Part shown: positions 9,206 to 17,519 of the stretch, piece after piece
Numbering within the stretch: position 1 is the first letter of the stretch
How the letters are laid out: each line of letters begins with the position of its first letter
Translations under genes and position numbers: made by a program
From: Ectobius pallidus
Taxonomy: Eukaryota > Arthropoda > Insecta > Blattodea > Ectobiidae
Direction: 5' to 3'
Length of the DNA stretch: 64,000 bases
NCBI GenBank assembly: GCA_964059195.1
Contig: CAXKWD010000005.1
Location: forward strand, 44,779,825-44,843,824
Notes under the pieces: generated by a model
Told to the model about the DNA's origin: nothing
Database searches by the model: none
What the model saw: only the letters and a program-made list of their open reading frames with translations

Positions 9206-11911
9206 ATGACTGACGTAGAAGGCACCCTTAAGATTTTAAAGGCAAAAAGGACGCCTATTAAGTCGAGAATCACTCGCAAAGTTAATTACATTCTAGACTG
9301 CGTTATCAATGAGGAAACCTCTCCTCAAGACCTTCTTGAGCTTAAGATTGATTTAAGCAAGCTTGAATCTGAATATAACAGAGTCCAGTCCGAGATCAAT
9401 GAACTAGCCTTTTCTGAATCCGAAGATGCCTATATGGCAGAAATTGAGAAAACCATACAAAAGGCCATCTCCCATATTAGCAGGCAGATTAATGCTTTCA
9501 ATAAGTCTCGAGCGGCTGAGGCCGAAGCTAAAGCGGCCGAAGCTGAAGCTAGAGCTAGAGCTGAAGCGGCTGAAGCTAAAGCTAAGGCTGAAGAAGCTGA
9601 AGCTAGAGCTAGAGCTGAAGCGGCTGAAGCTAAAGCTAAAGCTGAAGAAGCCGAAGCTAGAGCCAAGGCCAAAGCCGAAGCTATTTTTAATTTTCTAAAA
9701 AATCAATTCATGATTCAAATTCAAACAGTATCTGAATTTGAAATTCTGGACAAGATATCCTATCAAGAGGCCATTGTTCTTAAGTCGAGCCTAGAAAAAT
9801 TGTCAGATAGATATGAGGTTGAAAGTCTTCAGCATCGTAACATTTACGATGAAGAGGCTGAGTTTCAAGAGCGCCAGCTTCAGTCAGAATGTTTAAGGGC
9901 TTTAGCTTATATCAATTCTTCAATTGCAGATGCAAAACTGTTATATGAGCCGAATCAAGAGCAGAGCTCTAATCACAACTCTTCTTTGTCTGCACCTTTA
10001 CCGAACTTACCTAAATTGCCTGAAATTAAGCTACCAAGTTTTTTAGGCGATCCTAGAGCTTGGCTTGAATTCAGGGATACATTTAACTCATTAATTGTTC
10101 AGCACAGTCATATATCCAACATGGATAAATTTCAATATCTAAAATCTTGTTTATCCCCGGAGGTAATGACTGTAATTCAAAATATCCCGGTCTCCAATGC
10201 CACCTTTGATGTAGCTTGGAAGACTTTAGCTGAAAGATTCGATAATGACAGGTTAATTGCCAACACGCATTTGGATAACCTTTTTTCTCCACCGCCCCTT
10301 AAAGGAGATTCTGCAAGCTCATTGCAACAATACTTAGATCATTTTACAAGTACGGTTCATGCATTGAACGTACTAAATACTGATGTTCCTCTGTCTGACT
10401 TAATTATTTCACGTATCATTGTGGATAAGCTCCCAGTAGAATTAATTAAAGAATGGGAATCTTCAATTAAGTTAGGAAAACTTCCCAAGTTGCAGGAATT
10501 ATTCAGTTTTTTGGAGTCTAGGGTTAGGGTGCTGCAGATGACAGAATCGGTTCTGAAAAGTCAGTCCGTCAAGCCCTCATCTGCTCCTTCTGTCAAGGCT
10601 AACCTCTCCTCTCCTAGAGCGAAATGCAATTATTGTAGTAAATCGAATCACACTATCATTTATTGTGACGCCTTTAGATCGCTGAATTATTCATCCCGCG
10701 ATCAATTCGTGAAAAATCACAAACTTTGTCGTGTTTGCCTTAGCTCAAATGGTCACACTTCGAGCTGTAACACTTTTAGATGTAGACAATGTCAAGGCAG
10801 GCACAGCAACTTATTGCATGACCCTTCACGGCCAAGCAATTCTCAAGCCATAAATACGGCCAATATCATGTCTGCCAGCCAGTCACGGCAGAAATGTCTT
10901 TTACCTACTGCTAGCGTGATAATTTTAAGTAACGATGGCAGTGCAGTACAGGCCACAGCTCTTCTTGATACTGGATCAGACTGTAATCTAATTACTGACA
11001 GGTTGTTCAAGCAGCTTGGTTTGTCGCCATTATCTCAGCGTACTTCTCTCGCTGGTATCCTTTCTACCAATGCAAGCGTCTCAAGGCTTACAGAAGTCTC
11101 TATCAGATCTCAGGTTACGAATTGGCGCTATGATACAAAGGCCATTATAGTTCCTGAGATCTCTGCTTCTAATTTCCCTAAAAACTTTGTTAATACTAGA
11201 GGTTGGAACATTCCTCCTAACTTACCCTTAGCAGATCCCAGCTTTAATTCTCCTAAGCCTATTGATTTGCTATTGGGAGTTGAGATATGTTCTCAAATCT
11301 TGGTATCTGGACAGATATCTGCTCCCAACTTGCCTACTATACAGAACTCCCAACTAGGCTGGTACTTCTCTGGCAAGTTGCCTTCGTCCCCTCTTAAGCA
11401 TCACAATATGCCTCCAATGCGTCGTGGGAGATGTTCTGACTTGAATAGGCCTTCATCAGGTAAACCCTTTAATTCTACTGAGTCTTCTGTGAATTGCTCA
11501 GCCATCATTACGTCTGATGAGGGTATCAGTAATCAGCTTACTCATTCACCCACGACTTTGAAAACTCTTGTAGCCAATAGAGCCGCTGATATTCAGGAGA
11601 CTGCATCTATTGATTCTTGTTCTCATGTCGTCTCTAAGGAAAATCATGCAGATCTTATTTCAAGAGGATCTTCTTCTTCAAATCTTTCTTCCTTGCAGAG
11701 ACGTTCAAACTGGTTGAAGGCTATGCCTAATGTTACCATAGGTACGCCAGTTTTAATCATGGATGACAATATGCCTCCCTTAAAATGGGTTGTTGGCATC
11801 ATAACTCAAACTCACCCAGGCCCAGACGGTCTTGTGAGGGTTGTCACGGTCAGGACTTCTACAAGTTATCTGAAACGACCCATCATTAAATTAGCCCCAA
11901 TTCCCATATGA
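9206..11911 (+). CDS. BEL/Pao gag-protease polyprotein lacking RT and integrase
   Basis: 901 residues, start ATGACTGAC, no internal stop. Order: N-terminal helical part; an Ala/Glu/Lys/Arg-rich heptad-like segment at about 102-159 built from near-identical 18-residue units (probable coiled coil); a gag capsid-like region (DUF1759 type) at about 250-450 with LPKLPEIKLPSFLGDPRAW; a CX2CX4HX4C zinc knuckle starting at Cys474, then further Cys/His pairs (CRVCLSSNGH, CRQCQGRH); and an aspartic protease (DUF1758 type) with LLDTGSD, catalytic Asp588 in DTG. After LGWYFSGKLP (about 715-720) the sequence jumps to TLKTLVANRAADIQ and ENHADLISRG (about 784-820), which in intact elements lie at the RNase H end. 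It then jumps to the C-terminal DUF5641-type tail (LQRRSNWLK to the end). RT with its YxDD box, RNase H and the integrase DDE core are therefore missing. It probably forms virus-like particles and self-processes (inference). Confidence 0.9.
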   Translation: MTDVEGTLKILKAKRTPIKSRITRKVNYILDCVINEETSPQDLLELKIDLSKLESEYNRVQSEINELAFSESEDAYMAEIEKTIQKAISHISRQINAFNKSRAAEAEAKAAEAEARARAEAAEAKAKAEEAEARARAEAAEAKAKAEEAEARAKAKAEAIFNFLKNQFMIQIQTVSEFEILDKISYQEAIVLKSSLEKLSDRYEVESLQHRNIYDEEAEFQERQLQSECLRALAYINSSIADAKLLYEPNQEQSSNHNSSLSAPLPNLPKLPEIKLPSFLGDPRAWLEFRDTFNSLIVQHSHISNMDKFQYLKSCLSPEVMTVIQNIPVSNATFDVAWKTLAERFDNDRLIANTHLDNLFSPPPLKGDSASSLQQYLDHFTSTVHALNVLNTDVPLSDLIISRIIVDKLPVELIKEWESSIKLGKLPKLQELFSFLESRVRVLQMTESVLKSQSVKPSSAPSVKANLSSPRAKCNYCSKSNHTIIYCDAFRSLNYSSRDQFVKNHKLCRVCLSSNGHTSSCNTFRCRQCQGRHSNLLHDPSRPSNSQAINTANIMSASQSRQKCLLPTASVIILSNDGSAVQATALLDTGSDCNLITDRLFKQLGLSPLSQRTSLAGILSTNASVSRLTEVSIRSQVTNWRYDTKAIIVPEISASNFPKNFVNTRGWNIPPNLPLADPSFNSPKPIDLLLGVEICSQILVSGQISAPNLPTIQNSQLGWYFSGKLPSSPLKHHNMPPMRRGRCSDLNRPSSGKPFNSTESSVNCSAIITSDEGISNQLTHSPTTLKTLVANRAADIQETASIDSCSHVVSKENHADLISRGSSSSNLSSLQRRSNWLKAMPNVTIGTPVLIMDDNMPPLKWVVGIITQTHPGPDGLVRVVTVRTSTSYLKRPIIKLAPIPI

Positions 11912-12042
11912 CTCTCTCGACTAAGGCAGTCGTTCATTTTTTCTTTGTTTAGTTACTTTTATTTCTCAACTTTTAGGATTTATTGGTGTTTTTGAAGATC
12001 CAACATAACTTCGCATTTCTGTTTGATTATTCCCTAGTGAAT

Positions 12043-12056
12043 AATCGCGGGCAATA
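12043..12056 (+). promoter_or_regulatory. Candidate polypurine tract region before 3' LTR
   Basis: ATAATCGCGGGCAATA ends directly at the 3' LTR, so this is where plus-strand priming should start. It is not a long purine run. The assignment rests on position only. Confidence 0.35.
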
Positions 12057-13105
12057 TGTTCAGTTATGTTGTGATCTTTTTAGCTGTTAATATTTTTATT
12101 GCTAAATGTTTAATTTTATTATGATGGATGGTTGGTTTGATTTCTTTCTGCTTTTCGCCCGTTTTCAGGGGGCCTTGCATTCTCTTCATTATTTTTAAGG
12201 ACAGTTGAATTTCTCTACAATATGTTTTTTATATTGTTAGCTTTCTTCTTTTCTTCTTGTTTCAAACATTCCTTCTTCGTCTTCGCCATTTTTAAATCCT
12301 CTTAAAGGATCATTGTCCATATCTGGACTTAACTAGTAGTGGTTTTTTAACGTCATAATTCCTTATTCTTCGCTTCCTGCAAGTTAAGGCTTCTTTATAA
12401 TTGATATTAATTGCACAGAAGCAATTTTTCACATTTATTCGTCTCAGAAAAGGCTGGATTCGTTTAGTGCTTCCACCAGGCATTTCTACATGAATTGACT
12501 ATCTTGATTATGACCTGATTTGGACTTCAGGACTATTTTTGAGGTAATATTAGCTACGAAAGGAATCTTATTACCTAGTGAGTGCATTAAAGCTCTAAAA
12601 TTATTTCATACAGCTAATAATATTAAATTGATTTTATTGCAACGTAGCTGTATCTACTTTAACACGCAATATAAATTCAGTAACATTATTATTGCGTATT
12701 ATTTGGTGAATTAAAATATCACAAGATTGACTGTGAACCTTAATACGGCATATAATTGGTACATGTGTGTATTTCATTGTTATTCACATAATTTTATTTG
12801 GAATATTGACTCCAAAGGTCCTCCGGAATTGTTATTAAATATATTTTTAAATCAGCAAACTCTTTCATTTACTGGCGGAATCAATCATCCCTGCTTATAA
12901 GAAGACTTCAAGACGTCGATGAAATTTCCAACGAGTGTTTGTGATTCAAGAAGATCAAAGTGTCAGTGTTATCTCACCTATGGTTTATTTAGCTTATAAC
13001 CTTGTTATCGTTCATTCTAAGCGAAATGTATAGCGTGTGTACAATCTTTATCACCCTTAATTAATTTAATTGTTTTTACAGTCCACTGTCTACGCACGTT
13101 ATACA
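12057..13105 (+). repeat. 3' LTR of BEL/Pao element
   Basis: 1049 bp copy of 7640-8688, starting TGTTCAG and ending ATACA. It is followed by CATGG, the second half of the target duplication. The 3' LTR supplies the polyadenylation site. Confidence 0.95.
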
Positions 13106-13200
13106 CATGGAAGGGCTGTTGGAGATTGATGAACTGTCAACAACGTCTTTATGGATTAGATCACAAATGCAGGAAGACGATGAGATTAAGTTCAAAATGG

Positions 13201-13204
<4 letters not shown>

Positions 13205-13239
<35 letters not shown>
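13205..13239. repeat. (AG)n microsatellite
   Basis: About 17 AG dinucleotides in an uninterrupted run. Confidence 0.95.
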
Positions 13240-13241
<2 letters not shown>

Positions 13242-13649
13242 AGAGAGGGGAAATAATAGGAAGAGAGAAACCAAATATAATCAGTGAGAGTGAGAAACAC
13301 TAGGGGAGTGAGACGGAAAAGACAGAAATGATTGCGAGAAAGAAAAAGAGAGTTAAGCATATTCTTATTGACATCCGTTCACAATTCCAGTACACTTAGA
13401 CTTTAATTTTACCATAGCATAACAGCAGAATTGTATCTTTTATTCTTTTGCAAATATTTCTTAAACTTCATCCAAAAAAGTGTAAAGTTTTGACAGTTAC
13501 GTTATTCGGGTGGAAACAAATATATATTACATGATTATTAATTACTGTGTAGCAGACTACACATCACGGACTACACATCAAATATTTCCTAATATTTATG
13601 CTATCACTTTTCTGTAACTTACAATAAGTTTGCAAAGTAACTGTGGCAT

Positions 13650-13842
13650 CCAGTGAGAGAGTGGGCTAAGCCAAAAGTTTTCAAATTTTCAATATTGTCA
13701 TCTCTGTGTAGTACATATAGTCGTGTATCTGTAAACCTAATACTAAAGGTTTGCGTGGGTTCCTTCCCTATTTATTCTTGAAAGACAGTTTTCATAAATT
13801 AAGGGAATGGCGTTTCTCCAGTGAGAGAGTGGGCTAAGCCAG
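13650..13842. repeat. Spaced 24-bp direct repeat
   Basis: CCAGTGAGAGAGTGGGCTAA followed by GCCA occurs exactly at 13650-13673 and 13819-13842. A shorter partial match (CAGTGAGAGAGTTG) lies near 14108. The two full copies are separated by 145 bp of unrelated sequence. Confidence 0.8.
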
Positions 13843-14246
13843 CTCGAAAGCAAGAGTAACGTGATATGCAGGGCGTGGTAAGGCAGATAGCCACATCTGA
13901 TTGTAACAACTTAGTCAGCTGATGCTATCGTGGTGGATGGTGAAGGAGAACTCGTTGCTAACAGATGCGAAAAATCTAAAAATTAGTGAAAAATGAGTCT
14001 ACGTAGAAAATAAAAGGAAAAGTGTGTAGGAAGTTAGGATTAGAACACATTAGTGACAAAACAAACAATGTGATTGCGGCAAAGCAGTAAGATGTCGGGT
14101 GTAACTGCAGTGAGAGAGTTGTGGCAGATAATGTAAAGTGGTGTAATTACCACTTGTTATAGGACACTGAGGAAGAAGACATTATCAGTGAATTTCATAA
14201 GATTGGTGATTATAATGCGCAAAATGCATTGTTGTTTGGACTGTTA

Positions 14247-14945
14247 AATGGTTCTGGCGGTGGGAACACTAACTTGTTCCAAGATCTCCACAAATTCGTC
14301 TGCATTCATGCGTGGTGTTATCTCAACTAATTCACCAGGGCCAACTGCGCTTATCCACCCCCAAAATACCGCACGTAATTTGGCACAGAGCGATGGATTT
14401 GCTGGATGTAACTTCCATTAAACCGGGTGCCATTGGGACGCCAACAAGAGAGAGATGTTCCTGGCTCGGATGAAAAGACTTTCTCGTCCAACCAAATGGT
14501 AGTATCCCACATTTCTGGTGGCGTTGGGAGCTCCTGTAGGGCGAATCCCACACGGGTTTCTCTGTGGTTGGTCGAAGCACCTGTTTTTGGCAGCTCGGCG
14601 ATAACGAAATCCTCCATGCCAGATTCGACGGCTTGCTGTGCGATCGGTAATTGGTAGATCTAATTCCGCCATTACATTCTTAAGAGACCGGAAAGGATCT
14701 GCAATTTGGCAGTAACAATGGCAGCATTCTCCTCCGAGTGTGTTTCTTTTACTCCCCTGTTGTCTTTCCGATGGTCTCTCAGAGCGTGTTCACCTCCTTC
14801 TTGCCACGCATCTTTCCACTTCCATATTGTGTCCAGTTTTCATGGTATCATTGTTGCAATCTCTTAAGGTGCCATCTTAACCTGCCACATACCCACAATG
14901 CGGCATCTATTTATTTGTGAAATTATTGGAGCCATTTCGCCACGA
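14247..14945 (-). pseudogene. Tc1-like transposase, broken
   Basis: Minus-strand pieces in three frames line up as one Tc1/IS630-type transposase. They are EMAPIISQINRCRIVGMW and WKDAWQEGGEHALRDHRK (helix-turn-helix part, about 14945-14720), ENAAIVTAKLQ, ITDRTASRR, then TIWLDEKVFSSEPGTSLSC with the first catalytic Asp (about 14500), and finally PGELVEITPRMNADEFVEIL ending with a stop at about 14247. Frameshifts and stops break it at least three times. The part with the last catalytic acidic residue is missing. Direct repeats AAAGTGGTCCG near 15090-15140 might be terminal sequence, but no pair of inverted ends was confirmed. Confidence 0.75.
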
Positions 14946-15167
14946 GGAAGTACCTGAGCGTAACTGTTTACGTTTTCCAGCTTGGAGAGGTGGGTGGGGT
15001 AACCGAGCTTCTGGCCGGTTTCGTTGACAATTTCCAGATATCCATTTCGCTGAATGTACGGTGTTAAATTAATCTTACATATACCTTGGAAACAAAGTGG
15101 TCCGCATTAAGCCCTCCAGACAAAAGTGGTCCGTACAGACGCCCTTACTTATTTCTAAATATGAAAG

Positions 15168-15179
15168 TCTGTTACACAT
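15168..15179. repeat. Left target-site duplication of the Penelope composite
   Basis: TCTGTTACACAT, repeated exactly at 22622-22633 directly outside the right end. Confidence 0.85.
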
Positions 15180-15891
15180 AAATGGTAGTTTTGTAAAATC
15201 CGCCTATATACCACTAAATATAACAATAAGCTGAAGTTTATACGAGAGGGAGGAAAAATAATTGAATAAACTATGAAATAATGTGGGTTTATTAAGTTAT
15301 TTTAAAAGGTTATTTTATATATTAAGTACATCAATTAAATCTAAAATATTAAAATATCATTGAGCTCAATGAATGGTCAAATTGGATAAAAAATTGTTAT
15401 TCTTTTAGTGAATCTATACTTATGAAGTAAATCTAGTCACTTATTAGATTAAAATGTAACTGAATTAAAATATAAGTATATTTGAATTAAAACATTCAAA
15501 TATTGTCACATATCAGAAGATGACTTATTGATATATAAATTTTTCACAGATGTATGTCTTTTATACAGTTTGCCTTTTGTTCCCTTCCTCTTGTGATGGC
15601 GTAGCTATCACTATTATAAAAATCAATTCTGATAATGTCAATCAAAATAATTGTAATATATATAGTTCTTCTTCCTAGTTAGGTTAGTTGAGGTTTTGGA
15701 AAAGGTACACTTGCTTCTTTCTTCTTAGATAATACGGTTATTGTTATTGTAGGATTCAATATTAATTTAGTCAGTAAAAAGATTCATTATAATCTGTTTA
15801 AAACTTCCTCTTCTTAAAATAAAAGGTAGAACTTGATGTATTATAATGTAGTGAATTTTCTCAATAATCTTCAGCTTTATTTGTTTATGCT

Positions 15892-15939
15892 GTAATGAGA
15901 TGCATTTCGACGAAACAAGGCGTCATCATCAGTCATACC
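15892..15939 (-). ncRNA. Hammerhead ribozyme-like motif, left arm (intact form)
   Basis: On the minus strand: GGTATGA, then the core box CTGATGA, a short stem (GACG...CGTC), the second core box GAAA, a tiny palindromic stem III (ATGCAT), the cleavage-type ATC, and TCATTAC partly pairing back with GGTATGA (at least four pairs). Penelope-like elements are known to carry minimal type-I hammerheads with very short stem III. One extra U sits between CTGATGA and stem II, so activity is not certain. Confidence 0.62.
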
Positions 15940-16235
15940 TAAAATGAATATATAAAATCAAAAGAAGCTCATATAAATTTAATATTGAAGAAAATTTTAT
16001 TAATTTAAAGTGGTTAATGAAATTATGTTACTATACATGTAGACAAATTTTTCGAATATGTATTCTGGTGGAAGTTATTAAATTATATTTAATAATAAGA
16101 TATTATAGTAATTTATTGATAATAGAACAATTGGGTTTATATATAAGGATAGCTATTAACTGTATAAATTGTATACGAAAAAATGGAATGATATAAAATA
16201 TATGTGGTATTTGTAATGTAGTATATAACTTACCG

Positions 16236-16478
16236 TCCGCCGCCGTGGGTGAGTCGGTAGCGGTCCTGCCTTCCACTCCGGCGGCCCGGGTTCGATTCCC
16301 GGCCGGGTCGGGGATTTTTCAGTAGTGAAAAATTCCTTTCCCGGGTTCAGGACTGGGTGTGTGTGTCCTTAGGTTTACGTAGGTAGGGGACTGGCGCACC
16401 CCGGTAACAAATCCGCTGAGAATATCCCCTTACGGAATCACCAGGGGTCGCTCGCGACCCAGAGGAGTAACTTCCTTT
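16236..16478 (+). mobile_element. tRNA-derived SINE, 243 bp, exact insertion
   Basis: Flanked by a perfect 14-bp duplication TATATAACTTACCG (16222-16235 and 16479-16492). The right Penelope arm shows the empty site (19569-19585 region, reverse complement). The head has box A (GGTGAGTCGGTAGCGG) and a canonical box B (GGGTTCGATTCCC). The body is GC-rich, unlike its surroundings, and includes a small hairpin CAGTAGTGAAAAATTCC. The 3' end is GGAGTAACTTCCTTT without a poly-A tail. This proves insertion after the inverted repeat formed, or into one arm only. Confidence 0.92.
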
Positions 16479-16558
16479 TATATAACTTACCGATGTCTAG
16501 AGGGTGTCATGCTGTGGTGAGTGCTTGATTGCTACTAAATAATAAAGAGTGATTGCGC

Positions 16559-17516
16559 TTATCTTGTTAGGTTGAAGTATGTTTCAAAAAGTATATTATG
16601 GTTTATTATGTTCTCATTTAAGATGTTGTTTTTATGTTTATAGATTTCTAGTTGCTCAAGAGTATTGAGTTTAGGACTTTTTTCTGTTTATGTAATATTT
16701 GTAAAGAGTTTTCTATAGTTGTAGGGTTATGATGACTATCTGATAGGTGTTTGGCGTATGTAGATTTATTTCTGTTATATCTGTAAATGGAAATATGTTC
16801 TTTTGTATCGTCTTTTAAAAGACCTACCGGTTTGACCGATATATACTTTATTGCAATCTTGGGAGCTAAATTTATATACACCACAGTTTTCATATTTATT
16901 ATTGTTATTGTAATTATTTAGTTTATTGGGAATTTTGTATTTTAAATTATTATTAGTTTTAAATGCGATGTTTATGTTGTTTTTCTTTAGTTCTTTTGTG
17001 ATTTTGTATACCTTATTACTAGTGAAATTAAAGGTTGTAAACTGGCTATTGTCCTTAGAAATTTCTTTGGTTGGTTGAAGTGTGGTTGGTGGATTCTTTT
17101 GTTTGTTAATAATATTCTTATTCTTTTTGATTAGTCTATAAACTAAATTATCATTGTACCCATTATTACGTGCTATTTGTAAAATAGTTTGTAATTCAAT
17201 TTCGTAGTTCTTATGAGATAAGGGGACTTTTAATAATCTATAAACCATTGCTGCTGTTTTTTGATTATTTGGGTGGTTGTATTTTTGTTGAATTATGTTA
17301 TCAGTGTAAGTGGGTTTTCTGTAAATGTTTAATTGTATTTTATTGTATTTCTTAGTTATGTTCAAATCTAAATAGTTGATGTTATTATTACTTGTTTCTA
17401 CTGTAAACTGTAAATTATTATGTAGTTTGTTGAAGTCTTGTACTATATCGTTTATTTTGTGTTTATTGCAAATAATGAAAATTTCATCAACATATCTTGT
17501 GTATGTTTTTATATTG
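16559..17516 (-). pseudogene. Penelope-like RT/GIY-YIG, 5'-truncated left copy
   Basis: Reads leftward. It begins just upstream of the RT catalytic box (YTRYVDEIFII) and so lacks the fingers and most of the palm. It continues through the thumb (IYRKPTYTDNIIQ) into the GIY-YIG endonuclease (CGVYKF...VYIGQTGRSFKRRY). The frame breaks there by one extra A in an AAAA run (16801-16804, given on the plus strand as TTTT), exactly as in the right copy. The C-terminal part (DDTKEHISIYRYNRNKS) follows in another frame. A second break, missing one A near 16673, is private to this copy. Over the shared 254-residue stretch I see only one amino-acid difference from the right copy (F against L in VYKF/VYKL). 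Confidence 0.85.
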
Positions 17517-17519
17517 AAA

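Larger units (their letters stand above)
7640..13105 (+). mobile_element. BEL/Pao LTR retrotransposon, internally deleted, young
   Basis: Complete insertion of 5466 bp with two LTRs beginning TG and ending CA. It is flanked by the 5-bp direct duplication CATGG (7635-7639 and 13106-13110). The internal part has a leader (8689-9205) and one open frame of 901 codons (9206-11911). BEL/Pao elements normally encode a gag-pol of roughly 1700 or more residues. Here RT, RNase H and integrase are absent, while gag, protease and the extreme C-terminus remain in one frame. The near-identical LTRs and open frame imply recent insertion, so a full-length partner supplying the missing enzymes in trans probably exists or existed recently (inference). 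Confidence 0.93.
13111..14246. other. Intergenic DNA with short repeats
   Basis: Holds an (AG)n tract (13205-13239) and a 24-bp direct repeat (13650 and 13819). No supported gene. The frame at 13076-13360 minus is largely the translation of the (AG)n tract. Confidence 0.5.
15180..16558 (-). other. 3' untranslated region of the leftward Penelope copy
   Basis: Non-coding part of the left arm, downstream of the leftward reading frame. It pairs with 19503-22585 once the insertions are removed. It contains the hammerhead-like motif (15892-15939) and the SINE insertion. Confidence 0.75.

Noticed and set aside
9430..9672. Antisense and alternate frames over gag (Ala/Ser-rich and Leu/Lys-rich)
   Set aside because: They are shadows of the 54-bp coding repeat in the true frame.
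16236..16310. Functional tRNA gene
   Set aside because: Good A and B boxes, but it is the head of a 243-bp SINE bounded by target duplications and lacks a clean acceptor stem.
17438..17519. ATG start of the long open frame through the Penelope junction
   Set aside because: The first 27 or so codons are the antisense of the left copy's RT. The real coding homology begins near PRVVNLS, so this start is an artefact of the inverted arrangement.
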